Part shown: positions 48,904 through 61,800 of the stretch, piece after piece
Layout: each line of letters begins with the position of its first letter
How positions within the stretch are numbered: position 1 is the first letter of the stretch
Assembly (NCBI GenBank): GCA_003999685.1
Contig: CP021232.1
Location: 992,001 to 1,056,000 of the forward strand
Length of the DNA stretch: 64,000 nucleotides
Direction: 5' to 3'
DNA from: Taiwanofungus camphoratus
Lineage: Eukaryota; Basidiomycota; Agaricomycetes; Polyporales; Taiwanofungaceae
Position numbers and translations under genes: made by a program
Notes under the pieces: model-generated
Told to the model about the DNA's origin: nothing
The model's input: the letters and a program-made list of their open reading frames with translations, nothing else
Databases searched by the model: none

Positions 48904-50010
48904 GGTGGGTCTCATACCAGGCAATAAATTTTAGAGTAAAAGAGGCGGGACTGCCCTCAAATGTTCTCCCCATCCCCTTTAAAGCGATGGTTATTGTAGA
49001 GCCCGAGCTATTGGAATTTGCGCAGATCAGCTGCATGACACCTTGGTTCTCATACCCCGCTCTGGGTCCCTCTCCCATCATGACTGATAGGTGAGGACCT
49101 TGCTAGGTTGCTGCAATTCAAGGTTCACCAAGGTGTGTTTCCGTAAGTGTTTAGCAAGAATAGAAGACAGCCATGCATCTGGCTGGGTGATGATCAGACA
49201 CGAACCACATTACTACGCGTTCTGAGGTAACATCCAACCGTGTTACTGCTCATTCCGAGAGCGAAGGTTCCAGCATGTCATGGCTTTTACGGATGCTAAA
49301 GCCTGTTGGTGATTTGTTGTACGCTCCTGTTGCAGCGAGAGGACGAATATAAATTTGAAGCTGGAGGTAAGAACGTGCTGCGACCGTACAACTTACGAGT
49401 GTCAACGGTCACCACGCTAGGTCTAGATTCAATTGGGGGTATACCACTTGTATCTGGGTGCACATCGACCAGGGATGACTGCCGATTTCGTCGTATAGGT
49501 GGCTCTGCCTCCTAGATGAGATCCGGTTTTACCTTCAGAGTATGGCCGATGCATGCTTCCTGGGCCGTGCGGATCCCATCTGCCTGTCACACACTCACGA
49601 TCATCAGCCATGGGAAGCGCCTTGTTACACGTCATATATATCGTGATCTCGCATTGAACTCGTCAAGTTGGCAACCACCTCTCATATCGTGGATCCTCGG
49701 GAATGAAAGCACATCGTTTGCTGAAACGCCTAGATTGATCAGTCAATCACCAATGAAGAATACACGAGTGGACATAGTGTGGCCGAATATCCTAGCTTTC
49801 AGCAGAGGCGACAGCCCTTCAAAAGTCGTGACCGAGATCAGTCAACGAAAAGTCGTGTTGAGGAAGAGTCCCTTCGTGACAACACCCGGCGAGTTACTGT
49901 GATAAGCGAGAATCAAAACCACGGAAGAATCGGAGCCATATAGAACGTCGGCAGTAACGTGCACCGTGTGCGGCCAGAAAGATGGAGGCCATGACCGGCG
50001 ATATGCACAT
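48904..50010. other. Intergenic region upstream of the glycosyltransferase
   Basis: About 1.1 kb. Open frames on the plus strand (for example 49516-49902) show no protein-like pattern. No feature was recognised apart from the relic that follows. Confidence 0.35.
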
Positions 50011-50574
50011 CTATTTCAGAAGGTTGCTACCCCAGTGTTTAAGCGTCTGTCTCGAGCTCAGCTGAATCCAGACTTCCCCTAAGACGCCGCGCATGGTTAG
50101 GTTGCGAATCCACTTTGACAGATTCTCGTCCGGGCTATACATAAGCTCCATCATCAGACTTGAGTCCTCATGTTTCAGCCGGCATCGAATGTCCGGCATT
50201 ATTCCAGACAATCACAGATAGAGCGCTCATAGTGGTCTTCACAGTGGAAAGCTGATGAATGGCCCTCTGATGACCACAACAGGAGCCACCTTGACACGCA
50301 GTGCAAGTACTAGTAGCATGTCGTGACTTCAGAAGTCGGAAAGAAACCGGGATCGCCGATGAAGAGCGTCTGTAAAGTTGGGGACTGAGGATCACACCTG
50401 CATGTCGTCAATGCTTGATGATACTAATGAGGCGTTGGCGACGTTGAGAAATATCATCTTGCCATGGCTCTTTTTCAATCCAAGAACCACTGGACTCGCC
50501 TTTACCTGCCTCATACCCGCACTAGTCAAACACGTCGTGGTTGAGCGCGCAAATATACAGAAAACGTGACACAC
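50011..50574 (-). pseudogene. Possible F-box/LRR-like gene relic
   Basis: Reading the minus strand from about 50574 down, protein-like pieces appear in order but in changing frames: SHGKMIFLNVANASLVSSS, PTLQTLFIGDPGFFPTSE, LLVLALRVKVAPVVVIRGPF and, last, GIMPDIRCRLKHEDSSLMME with WIRNLTMRGVLGEVWIQLS ending at 50011. Stops separate them with no good splice sites. The LRR-like piece resembles fungal F-box proteins, which often decay. This could also be chance, so confidence is low. Confidence 0.28.
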
Positions 50575-50714
50575 ATGCCATCAAAGTCAGGACTGATCCT
50601 GGATACACCGAGTCGTTACAGAGGCCAAATATATGTATATTCATCCGTTTGTAATGAGCAGAAGAGAGAGCGAAGCCATGGCAGGAAACAAAAAGGCTCG
50701 AATATATACAGCGT

Positions 50715-50872
50715 GTGACGTCACGTGACCTTCGCTTTCCCAGAAACAAATATGACGTCACGCGTTGGCGTTCCCTCGAGGGAACGCGTCATGACGATTT
50801 CCAATATTTGTCAGGGAACATGTCGAGCCAGTTATATTTCTATCGGGAGCTCGCTCGCCGCAGACATATAAA
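50715..50872 (+). promoter_or_regulatory. Promoter with two CRE palindromes, a 20-bp palindrome and a TATA box
   Basis: Upstream of the dehydrogenase ATG at 50965. TGACGTCA, the full ATF/CREB bZIP site, occurs at 50716-50723 (inside GTGACGTCAC) and again at 50753-50760. GCGTTCCCTCGAGGGAACGC at 50768-50787 is a perfect 20-bp palindrome. TATAAA at 50867-50872 lies about 95 bp before the ATG. The spacing is that of a compact, inducible promoter. Binding by an ATF/CREB factor is inferred from the motif. Confidence 0.65.
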
Positions 50873-50964
50873 GCCCACTCTCGATAATGAAGTCCGCCCT
50901 CAACTTTCTCTCCCCTTCCTCTCACAAACACACCGCCCACAACACTAACGACAACGTCAGTCAC

Positions 50965-52412
<1,448 letters not shown>

Positions 52413-52926
52413 AAGTTTGGTACACTCGAAGATTAGATCCAACTTGGAATCGCTGTTACTTTTTTGTCGCTCTGTATCTGTCCCATGTCGCTGTACCTTG
52501 CACTTCAACACTGTATCATACTCACTCTTCTGTAACTTTTAATGAATTGGCTCGGAGTTGATAATCGAAAGTTCTTAACCCCTGTCATACCCGTGCCAAT
52601 GACGATGAGGGCGTCACAACGCGCTGAAGTAAGGCGAGCAAGACGTGTCGCAAGTCAAAGGACACACTCATGTTCAGTCTCGATCGTGAAATCCATTGCC
52701 TAACGAAACGTAAATCTAGAACATCCAGAAAAATACACAATGCAGCTTGCGTTAATGGTACAATGAGCGGGTGTGAGTGGTCGTAAAATGCAGTAATCGA
52801 AGGTCGAAGGTAAGTAGGTACGTATTTATACTTTGCTATGAGGTATCAAATAACCGGTGAGGCCGACGTAGAAATAAGAAAGAAAATCCATGGACATAAA
52901 TCTGAGAACGAAACAGAAACCATCAT
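52413..52926. other. Convergent intergenic region
   Basis: About 510 bp between the 3' ends of the dehydrogenase and the ABC transporter. No feature was recognised. Confidence 0.45.
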
Positions 52927-55900
52927 TCACTCGCCTGTCCATTCGCCTCCGCTCGCCAGCTGCGCAAAGACGCCGCGCTTCTCCATGAGCGCCTCATACG
53001 TCCCCTGTTCCGCAATGACGCCGTCATGCATGACCAGGATCCGGTCGCACATGCGCATCATCTGCAGCTTGTGCGTGACCACCAGGGTCGTCCGCCCCAC
53101 CCGCGCCTGCATTAGCGTCTCCATCACCGCAGCCTGGTTTTCCGCGTCCAGCGCGGACGTGCACTCGTCCAGGATCAGGATGCGCGCCGGGCGCGCCAGC
53201 GCGCGCGCGATCTGCAGCCGCTGCGCCTGCCCGCCCGAGATCAGTGCTGCGTTCTCGCCCACGAGCGTGTCGTAGCCCTTTGGAAGCGACTCGATGAAGT
53301 CGTGCACGTGCGCTGCCTGTGCTGCGCGCCGTATGTCTTCGGCTGAAAGGGCCTTGCTGCCGTAGGCGATGTTCTCCGAGATGGATGCGTCGAACAAGTT
53401 GGGATGCTGGCTGACAACCGCGACGTGCTCTCGCAAGTGGTGGACGTCTGTCGAGCGCAACTCGTTGAAGCCGACGCGGATGATGCCCGATGTGGGCTCA
53501 TATAAACGTTGAAGGAGGGCGGTGATTGTCGACTTTCCAGAGCCTGACGAGCCGACAATCGCGACACACTCGTTGTCTGCGATGTCGACAGAGAGGTCCT
53601 TCAAGACTGGGACGTCTGGGCGTTCGGGGTAAGAGAAAGATACGTGGTCCAGTGTGACGGCACCCGTAATTTCGGGTCGGAGAACACCGCGCGATTCGTC
53701 CGTGTAGGTCGAAAGCTTGAGCAGCTGGTTGAAATCCCGCGTTGCCTGCACAGACTTGGCGATCCTCTGGGCTTAAAGTGGCGACTGAGCGTAAGCGCTT
53801 ATATGAGGCGATAAAGGTGGAAGTGCGACGTACTGAAGGCCATGAGTTGTGAACCAATCGAGACAGAAAAGACGACCAGGTCGAGTGTTTGGACCATTTG
53901 CAAATACGTGTAGGTGCCGTTGGCAATGAGCACAGCACCGACGTAGAACAGGATAGCCTCGGCAAAATAAATAAGAGCACTGGCCACACCATAAGTGCAT
54001 CCTTCCACAAAGGCGCCCCGCACACCCGTGGAAAGCGCCTGGTCGACAGAAGTCTCGAATTTCTCTTGGAAGGCACTTTCGAAACCCATAGCGCGAATTC
54101 CGCGCACGTTTGAAATAGCCTGATCGGTCGTCAAAGATCAGCTAACGAAGATAAATGTAAACCAAAATACTAACGTCATAGTAGCCCTTGGCAACCTCTT
54201 CACGTGCACGCTTGTTCCTCGTCTCGCATTTTGCGACTAGATTTGTTTGAACGACCATGGTGAGAGCGAACACCGGCGCGATCGCGAAGCCGACCAAGGT
54301 CAACTGCCACCCTCGCACGAGGGCCCAAATGAGGCCTATGCCAAGCATCGAAGTCACGACAACGGCCTGGCAGAGCACAGTAGCGATAAGAGAGCGCGCG
54401 TCGTCGCCGTCCTTGATCAAAATCTGAACGAGACGTGAAGGGCTATTCTCGCTCTTGTCGAACCACTTCTTGTCCTGCGCAAGCACGCGCGTGATGCACA
54501 CTTTCCGGATGCGCGTGACCCAGCTCATCGCAGCAACCTCCATCACTGCGTACTTCAATCCGACGAAGAGCCCGTCGGCAGCGGCCACCGCAAGGACAAT
54601 TCCACCGTAGATATTGATAGTTGAAACGTTGTGCGCACCGATCGAGACCTCGAAGAAGACACGGGAGAGTAGGAAGGAGAAAATGGGTGTCATCGCGCCG
54701 CTAGCAAGACAGATGATAACACCAAGCACGAGGAGGGGCTTGTTGGGCAGCGTTGGATAGACATCGCGGATTAAACTCCAGAATGGTTGTACACTGTCAG
54801 GAGTTGCCGATGCGCTGGACTTTGCATCAACTGCTTCTACCTTGACCGCGGTCAGGTCCGCCAAGCTTTTTTCATCCCAGCGCGCCCTAACACGCCGTGC
54901 ACCTGGTTTCTCCGGGTCCTCTGGCGGAGCCTTACGTCTCCGGTTCGCCTGAGACGCACTGCGTTGCAAAGCTGCCTTCTCGAGATCAAAGTCGTCGTCG
55001 TCGAGGACCTTGGGAGAAAATAATGTTGTCGTCGAACGGTTTGAATAGATGGTGGGGGACGTCGGAGTGAACTGCAGGCTGTAGCGATGGCTCACAGAGG
55101 TGAGAGTGGCGGGAGGTGACGCGAGGGAGGGTATATCGATATGCATTGTTTTTCTGCGGCGCTGCTTGGGAGGCTCTTCTGTAGGAGCATCGGCAGGGAC
55201 AAAACGGCTGACCCGACGGACGTCTGACGAAGCCAGGACCGCGGGCTGAGGAACGGTCGCGGGCTTGGTCAAGTCTGCGACGACATCAAACATCCAGTTG
55301 CTCATCGTGAGCGGGCGGAATGTCGAATGTGCTACGCTCTGGTGCCTGAAGGCTTTTGTGCTGACCTTCACAGCCGCCAGCTCTTCCTGCTTCTCCGTAT
55401 CCTGCTGCTCAAGGATGGCTTCGATCGGGACGGATTCGGGCTCCCTGTCCTGTTTGCCCTGGAAACCGCCCGCCGCGTCCTGCGTGTCGACCATGTGGCG
55501 AAACTCGCCGCCTACAAATGCCTCCAGCTGCTCGCGGTAGCCCTGCTCAACAAGCCTGCCGCTCTTGAGGACATAGACAAAGTCGTCCGGCTCAATCTGA
55601 GAAAGGTCGTGTGTGATCACGATGGTGGTCATATTTTGCCGCCATCGCTTGATAGCTTCGAAAACCAGAATGCGCGACGTCGCGTCCAGCGCGGACGTCG
55701 CCTCGTCTATCACACAACGCAACGGGTCAAACACCAGCGCACCGGAAGGGGAACAAGACTCACCGAGAATAAGGACAGTAGGATTGCGCAAAAGCGCGCG
55801 AGCGATGGCCAGGCGCTGCTTCTGGCCGCCCGAAAGGTTTGCGCCGCCGTTCCCCAGCTGCGTGTCGTATCCGTCCGGGAGGTCCCGCACGAACTCGTGC

Positions 55901-57648
55901 ATGAGCGCCGCCCTGCACACCGCCTCCACTTCCCCGCGAGAGACGTCCGCGGGACGCCGGCGGCTGCCGGGGCCCGCGAGGCCGATCGCGACGTTGTCGT
56001 GGACGCTCATGTCGAAGAGGATGCACCCCTGCGACACGGCCGCGACGTGTGCCCGCGTCCACTCCTCGTCGAGGTACGCCATGTCCTGGTCGTCGAGCTG
56101 GATCAGGCCGTGCTGCGGCACGTACATGCGCAGCAGCAGCTGGGCGATCGTGGACTTGCCGGAGCCGGAGCCGCCGACGATGAACGAGGTCTCGCACGAG
56201 GGCAGGAATATGCTGACGTCCTGTAGGACCGGGACGCTCGGGCGCGAGGGGTAGGCGAACGTGATGTTGTCCAGATTGAACTCGCCGTGGCACCTCGGAG
56301 GGGTGATCTTCCTGAGGCGCGTAGGTCTGCGGGTGATCTTCAGGGGCGCGTAGACGGTCGAGCTCGACTTGCTCATGGGCGGCTGTGCGACTGACTCTGC
56401 GAGCGTCAGCAGCGCGGCCATGGAGAACTTGCCCTTGCTGAGGACGATGACCTGGGGAATACACATCTGCAGATTGCTCGTCGCAATGAGGCACGCCCAG
56501 AATACCGCCATGACGTCGCCGGGGCTGATCTTCCCGTCCCTCACGAGCTTGGAGCCGAACCAGAAGCCCTGCACGAACATCGCCATCATGACAAACTGTG
56601 CGAAGCTGGAGGTGATGCCCCAGACCGTGATGCACTTGTTCGCAGCGATGCGCATCTTGTCGAGGACAGCGCTCAACTGCGCGTGTTCGTGCATCTCCGC
56701 GTTGAAAGCCTTCACGGTAGCGATTGCTGCGATTGCACGATCGACCAGCGTAGCTGCAGTGGCAGTCTGTGCTCGTTCCATGTTAAGATGGATGCCTGCG
56801 AATACTTGCGACAATGTTTGAATGAACATCAAGATCGGAACGGCGGAAAGGATGATCAGAGTGAGCGACCATGACCGCGTGAAAGCGAGAATGAGGCAGG
56901 TCACGCAGGTGGTCAAGTACTGGATGATCATGCCCGCAGCAAGGGACGAGCCCATGCGGACTTCATCAGTTTCTCTATAGCGACCGTGAGCAACAGGTAA
57001 ACATGAGGCAAACAGAGCTCCTTACCTGGCAAACTTCGCCATGAGCCCTCCAGCACCTAGTGGGCCATCGCCCTCAACTGCCTGAACAGAGTCCTCTGCA
57101 CCCATCCTGGTGTCGAACCAGATCATGTCCTTCTTTGTCACGGCGGCATACACCCTCTTGCGCACGGCCATGAGATTACGCTCGCCTGTCCAAATCCACA
57201 AGCTGGAGGTGACGCTGCTCAAGGCAAGAGCCCCGAAAGCCAAGCCGACGAGCTCCAGTGCAGCAAGGCCGACACCGTGTAGGAGCTGAGTCTTGGCGGA
57301 ATGCGGTGGATTGGGTGTAGTAGGAAATTTAGCAAACGAGTCAAATGATTGGCCAACTACGTATGTCATGAAGGGAGCTACTCCCCCAGCAAGCATTGAG
57401 GTGATTATGGCGGGGAGAACTATCAGGTAAAAGTCGCGCTTTGGCACCAGGGAGAAGAGCAAGCGGATGGATGGCTGAGGGGGGGAACATTCTGGAAGAG
57501 GACTGGATTGTTCTGCGTGCTGTACATTGATAGTAGTGGTTGATTCCGGGGATTGTGCTAGGTTGAAGGCGGAGGCATCGGGGGTCGTCGTAGTCGTGGA
57601 GGGCGTCGTCGCAGAGGTGTCGACTGCGAGGTGCGTTGGACGACGCAT
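52927..57648 (-). CDS. ABC transporter, ABCB full-length type (Ste6-like)
   Basis: Plasma-membrane exporter with order TMD1-NBD1-TMD2-NBD2, about 1,380 residues. It starts MRRPTHLAVDTSATTPSTTT with a Thr/Pro-rich N-terminus, then TMD1 from LIVLPAIITSMLAGG onward. NBD1: Walker A GGSGSGKSTIAQLLL, signature LSGGQKQRLAIARALL, and Walker B LIL-DEATSALD split by a 57-nt intron (55707-55763). A charged Ser-rich linker with RRRKTMHIDIPSLASPPATL follows. TMD2 includes LLVLGVIICLASGAMTPIF and AQDKKWFDKSEN. NBD2: GSSGSGKSTITALLQRLYEP, ISGGQAQRLQIARALARPA and LDECTSALDAENQAA. It ends LASGGEWTGE. All ATPase motifs are intact in both halves. Similarity to basidiomycete Ste6-type pheromone or peptide exporters is my best reading; a multidrug exporter is the alternative. 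Introns are few and short. Confidence 0.88.
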
Positions 57649-58873
57649 GGCTCGAAAGGATGGTATAATGTGAAGAAAGCGAAGGAGAAGACGAGCGGAC
57701 GGCAGTCGAGGGAGCCATGGCTTTTGTTAATTGTCTTTTGCACTGGCGGGAGACAATAGTGAGGCATTCACCTGTCGCCCTTTGGCGCCGATCATTGTCT
57801 GGCCAGAGAGACCCGCGTTCCCACGCTCAAAACAATAGACTCACTTGCAAGTCTCCTTTGGGCTCACTCTCTGCGTGTCGCCATCTCAGATAAGTGTTTC
57901 AAGACACAAACAGAGGCTGGGCGTAACCAGCAGTGATCAGCCCAGCCGTCAAGTCGACAACGAGAAACAATAAGAGAGACTGTCTCCTTCGGGAAGGGCG
58001 CGGTGGCGCGTAAATAACCTTACGAGTTGCCCGCCCCATGTCGCCGGCCGCAATTTCCATACACTCGCGTTTCGTGTCTGCAAACTAAACCTGAGGTTGC
58101 TGTGCTGATCAACGCTGTGCTCAATCGTTTCTCTGCAGCAGGTCTTGAAGCATAGGATCACGTGATCGCGTCGGGTGAACCAGTACATGGTAAAGCTGAC
58201 TCATTGAGCAGTTGCCGATTTCTGCCAGAAGTGCGCTCAATCTTTTGTCAAAAACGACCAAGGAAATCTGTCGTGACGCATCCTGGAAGTATATTGCAAA
58301 AATTTGATCACACCCAGTTCACGCCGTGGTATGAATTTATAGTACTTGAAGTTGATATTCCATTAGAGTACTACCAGATTCACATGCACAACAAACCTTT
58401 TGAGGTTATGTGAGGTTTGCAGTGCTGTTTTGCAAAGCCTGTCCATTTTGCAAAGCTAGTGAAGTAACCCAAGTCGTGGGATTTTTTTCATCAGGTTTTT
58501 CGCATGTTCTACATACGTGCACAATGGATTGCAGTGTATATCCATCGCTGGAAGAGGAGTTTGGATTCAATATTCAGCATTCCATAGAACATATAAGTTT
58601 ACAACGGAACAAATGCATTCGGGCTGTGATCATGAGCAAGCTGTCGCAGCGGCGCAGGAACAAGCATGACCAAACGAATTTGGGAGATAAATTGAATATT
58701 GGGGTAGTAAAGCAGATAGGCATACAAAAGACGTAACATGCACATGAATCCAGGTAAAATGAAAAGCACGTCTCAATCGTCAAATTCGTAGCAAGATAGT
58801 GATAACGTTATACCTCGTGTAAAGCAAAGGGCATGGTCAGTCGTGATAGTCAGGTAGGTTGGTCGTCATATCG
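57649..58873. other. Intergenic region upstream of the ABC transporter
   Basis: About 1.2 kb between two minus-strand genes. The middle (about 58290-58740) is AT-rich. Short frames on both strands show no pattern. The ABC transporter promoter should lie in the right-hand direction from 57649. Confidence 0.4.
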
Positions 58874-61800
58874 TTAGCGATGAAGCGAGTCACGGGGCGA
58901 GCGAGGTCCGAATAGTCCAGGGCTTGGTTCTGGCGGGAGCAGCAGCGTAGGCTCTCGGCTGGGCGGAGTAGGGTTGTAAGCTGGATCGGCTAGCAAAAGG
59001 CAACTGTCAATATGAAGCGTTTTACATTGACGGTGCAAGACTCACGACGCCATGTCGGCCATGATTGAACACTTGCCATGGGTTCCGGAGCAAGCTCAGG
59101 TGCAGGCGCTGGGGCAGGCTGATTCCTCCGAGATCTGCGGCCCGGACCGCGGGGCACCACACTCCGCCAACCAGGGCGCGCAGGAACAGGTTCATCTGCT
59201 AGCGGAGGTGGAGCTTCAGCTGGTGGCGCTTGCCCAGGCGGCGGGACGGGGGCACCATCTCGTGCGCATGGCCCAGTAGCAGGCCTCCTATATTGCCTGT
59301 TAGCTACTGTGCATTTGTTACGAGTACGAACTTGAATCACCAGTCAGGATCGAACTCGCCACCGGGACCATATTTGGACTTCATTGTCAGAAGACATCCT
59401 AACTCGCTGTCAAGGACATGAGCTTGTGTCTTTTTGTCTTTTTGACGGAAGCGCCTTGAACTTACAATTGTAGGTTACGCTTTTCCTCGCGCAATTTGCC
59501 CACCTCACTTAAGAGCACTCGGACCTCAGTTGCCAGCGATCGGCTAAAATCGTCAAGATACTGAAATGTGCGTCAGTCCGAGTCTTCCCATCGAAATTTG
59601 ATGGTGCTCACGGCTTGGATGTTGAAAGAAACTCGGTCTTCAGCGGTAGCCCTGACGGCCTCCAGAGTCTGCTCATGTTGCCTGGCGCAGTCTGCTCGCC
59701 AACCTGAGGAGGGTGAGGTAGGATCAAGCAAATACCACAAACGCCAAGGTAAAGATTCTCACTCTCTGCCATATTCCTGAGCACCTCGTCCTGGTGCGCT
59801 CTCAACTCTGCAATCTGATCCAAAGCAGTTTGAATGGCTGAGAAAGCGTTCAGGCCTTGATATTCATATCGCAAAGCGGTTCACTTACTGGGTCTTTCAG
59901 CCTCAGCGGCCTGTTCCTGTTCCTGTCGAGCCCTATCGGCCTCTCTGTCGGCGATGATCTGCTCAACCATCTCCCTCAATTCCGTATTCCAAGCGTCTTT
60001 CTGTGCCCTGCGAGTCTGCTTTTCGTCCCATCTTTCGTTCATCAACTCCCGCTTTCTCACACACTCATCACGCTGTTCCGAGACAAGGTTTGTAATGTCT
60101 CCGAGTTGCGTACGCATCGCCTCGTCTCGCTCCAGCATATCGACGCGCTCGCGCTCACGTCGCTCAGTCTCTTCGGTCAGTCGCAGCTGCCGCTCGTTTT
60201 CAAGTTCAGCACGGACAGTAGCCACCTCCTCCTCTAGTGCTCGAATCCGCGCATCGCGTTCCTCGATCCGCCGCTCCTGCTCAGCCTTGGTTTCAGCCAA
60301 CAGACGCTCTCTTTCTGCTTGTGCTAGCTCACGATCCCGCGCTAGCTCCTCGCGTTCCATACGAACAGTGTCCAAAATGTCTTGGGCGTGACGTGATGCA
60401 GCGTCCTGAGCGACATCACGAATTGTCTGAGCAACTGACTGAGTTTCCGAAGCAGCTGGAGGGATGGCCTCTACGGGCGCCTCCGACGGAGGAACCTCTT
60501 CGCCTGGTGCAGCCGGAGCAGTCGTTGGAGGGGGTACCGGGATCGGGACTTGTCCCCCAGTAGGTATGGCGGCTAGGCGGTCTTCTAACTCTCTCCAAAT
60601 CTCGTCTCGACGCTGGATAGCTTCCTGATCTCGGCGTGCTTCATTTCTTTCAAAGATTTGCTCCCTCTCGTCTTCATTTTCTCTGAAATGTTGATCTCGT
60701 CTTTCCTCGGCTTCTTGGAGGGCACTAATTGTACCCGTCACCTGTCTTTCCAGTTCTCCAAAACGTTCTTGGCGTTCTCGCTCCGCATCTTCATACCAGA
60801 GGTCTCCTGGACCAGAAGCTCTATGGGGGTGAAGTTCTACCGCGACAGATCGAGGGGGTGGCGAAGCACCTGCTCTTCCGGGGCCAGGAACGACGAGAGC
60901 TGGAGGAGACCCTGGAGGTGCCGCTTCGTACGTCGGCGCATGTTCAGCAGTTGGCAGAACAGCGCGCACACGATCCTGATCTTCAGGAATGCGACGTACA
61001 GGAGTACGGGGGGTCATTGGTCTCTCCATAGCGGTTCGATGGGTGGGCACACGCGTGACTGCGCTTCATTGAGCTTCCTATAACAACAGAGACCTGGGTA
61101 TATCTCACCTCCGGGAGTCGGTCTCTCTGCTTCGTAAGTGTCCCGCCATCTTGAACCTAAGCCCCGCAAATCAGCCAAAACTTGCAAACATGTTGGTAAG
61201 CATATACTCACCCGCACTCGGTGTCCTAGCTAGCTCCGCAGGCTCTGTAACGAGATAATATTAAGATCAGTATTGCAGATGCTATGTCGGAGACATACCT
61301 TGAACTGGACTACCTTCTTCGTATCGACGTGACGTTACTGGGAAATGTTAGTTCGAAAACGCACGTCTAGATTATGCCGCCTTACCTTCACTTGGCCGTC
61401 TTGCACGCTCAGTGGGCCGGGATGGAATACGGACTACTTGCGGTTCAGTTTCAGGTGTACCCTCATCAAGCTGAACAATAGTGGGGGAAGAGGCTCTAGG
61501 TTCATGGCGACTTCTGATCCGAACTATGGTAGGAGATTCCTGGCGGGACGGAGACCGAACCTGAAGGACAGGAGATCTCGATCTATCTCGTTCTGAAGGA
61601 GAAACACGACGAGTTCGAGGGCGCCTGGGCTCGCGTTCACGTTCGGATCGAGGCGTGCGACGTGGCTGTTCTCCCTCTGAGGATGGACTGCGATGCTCAC
61701 TGCGGGCTGGTCGAGACCGCTGACTCCGGGTGCCCTCGTGGTAAGTGGGGGAACGGTCTCTCTCAGCTGGGGATAGTGACCGTGGCGGCGACCTCTGAAG

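Noticed and set aside
55327-56254. Two long plus-strand frames (299 and 213 codons)
   Set aside because: They are antisense shadows of the GC-rich NBD1 of the ABC transporter.
59881-61050. The coiled-coil exon as a separate SMC-like gene
   Set aside because: It has no Walker motifs and is flanked by splice sites that join it in phase to neighbouring exons.
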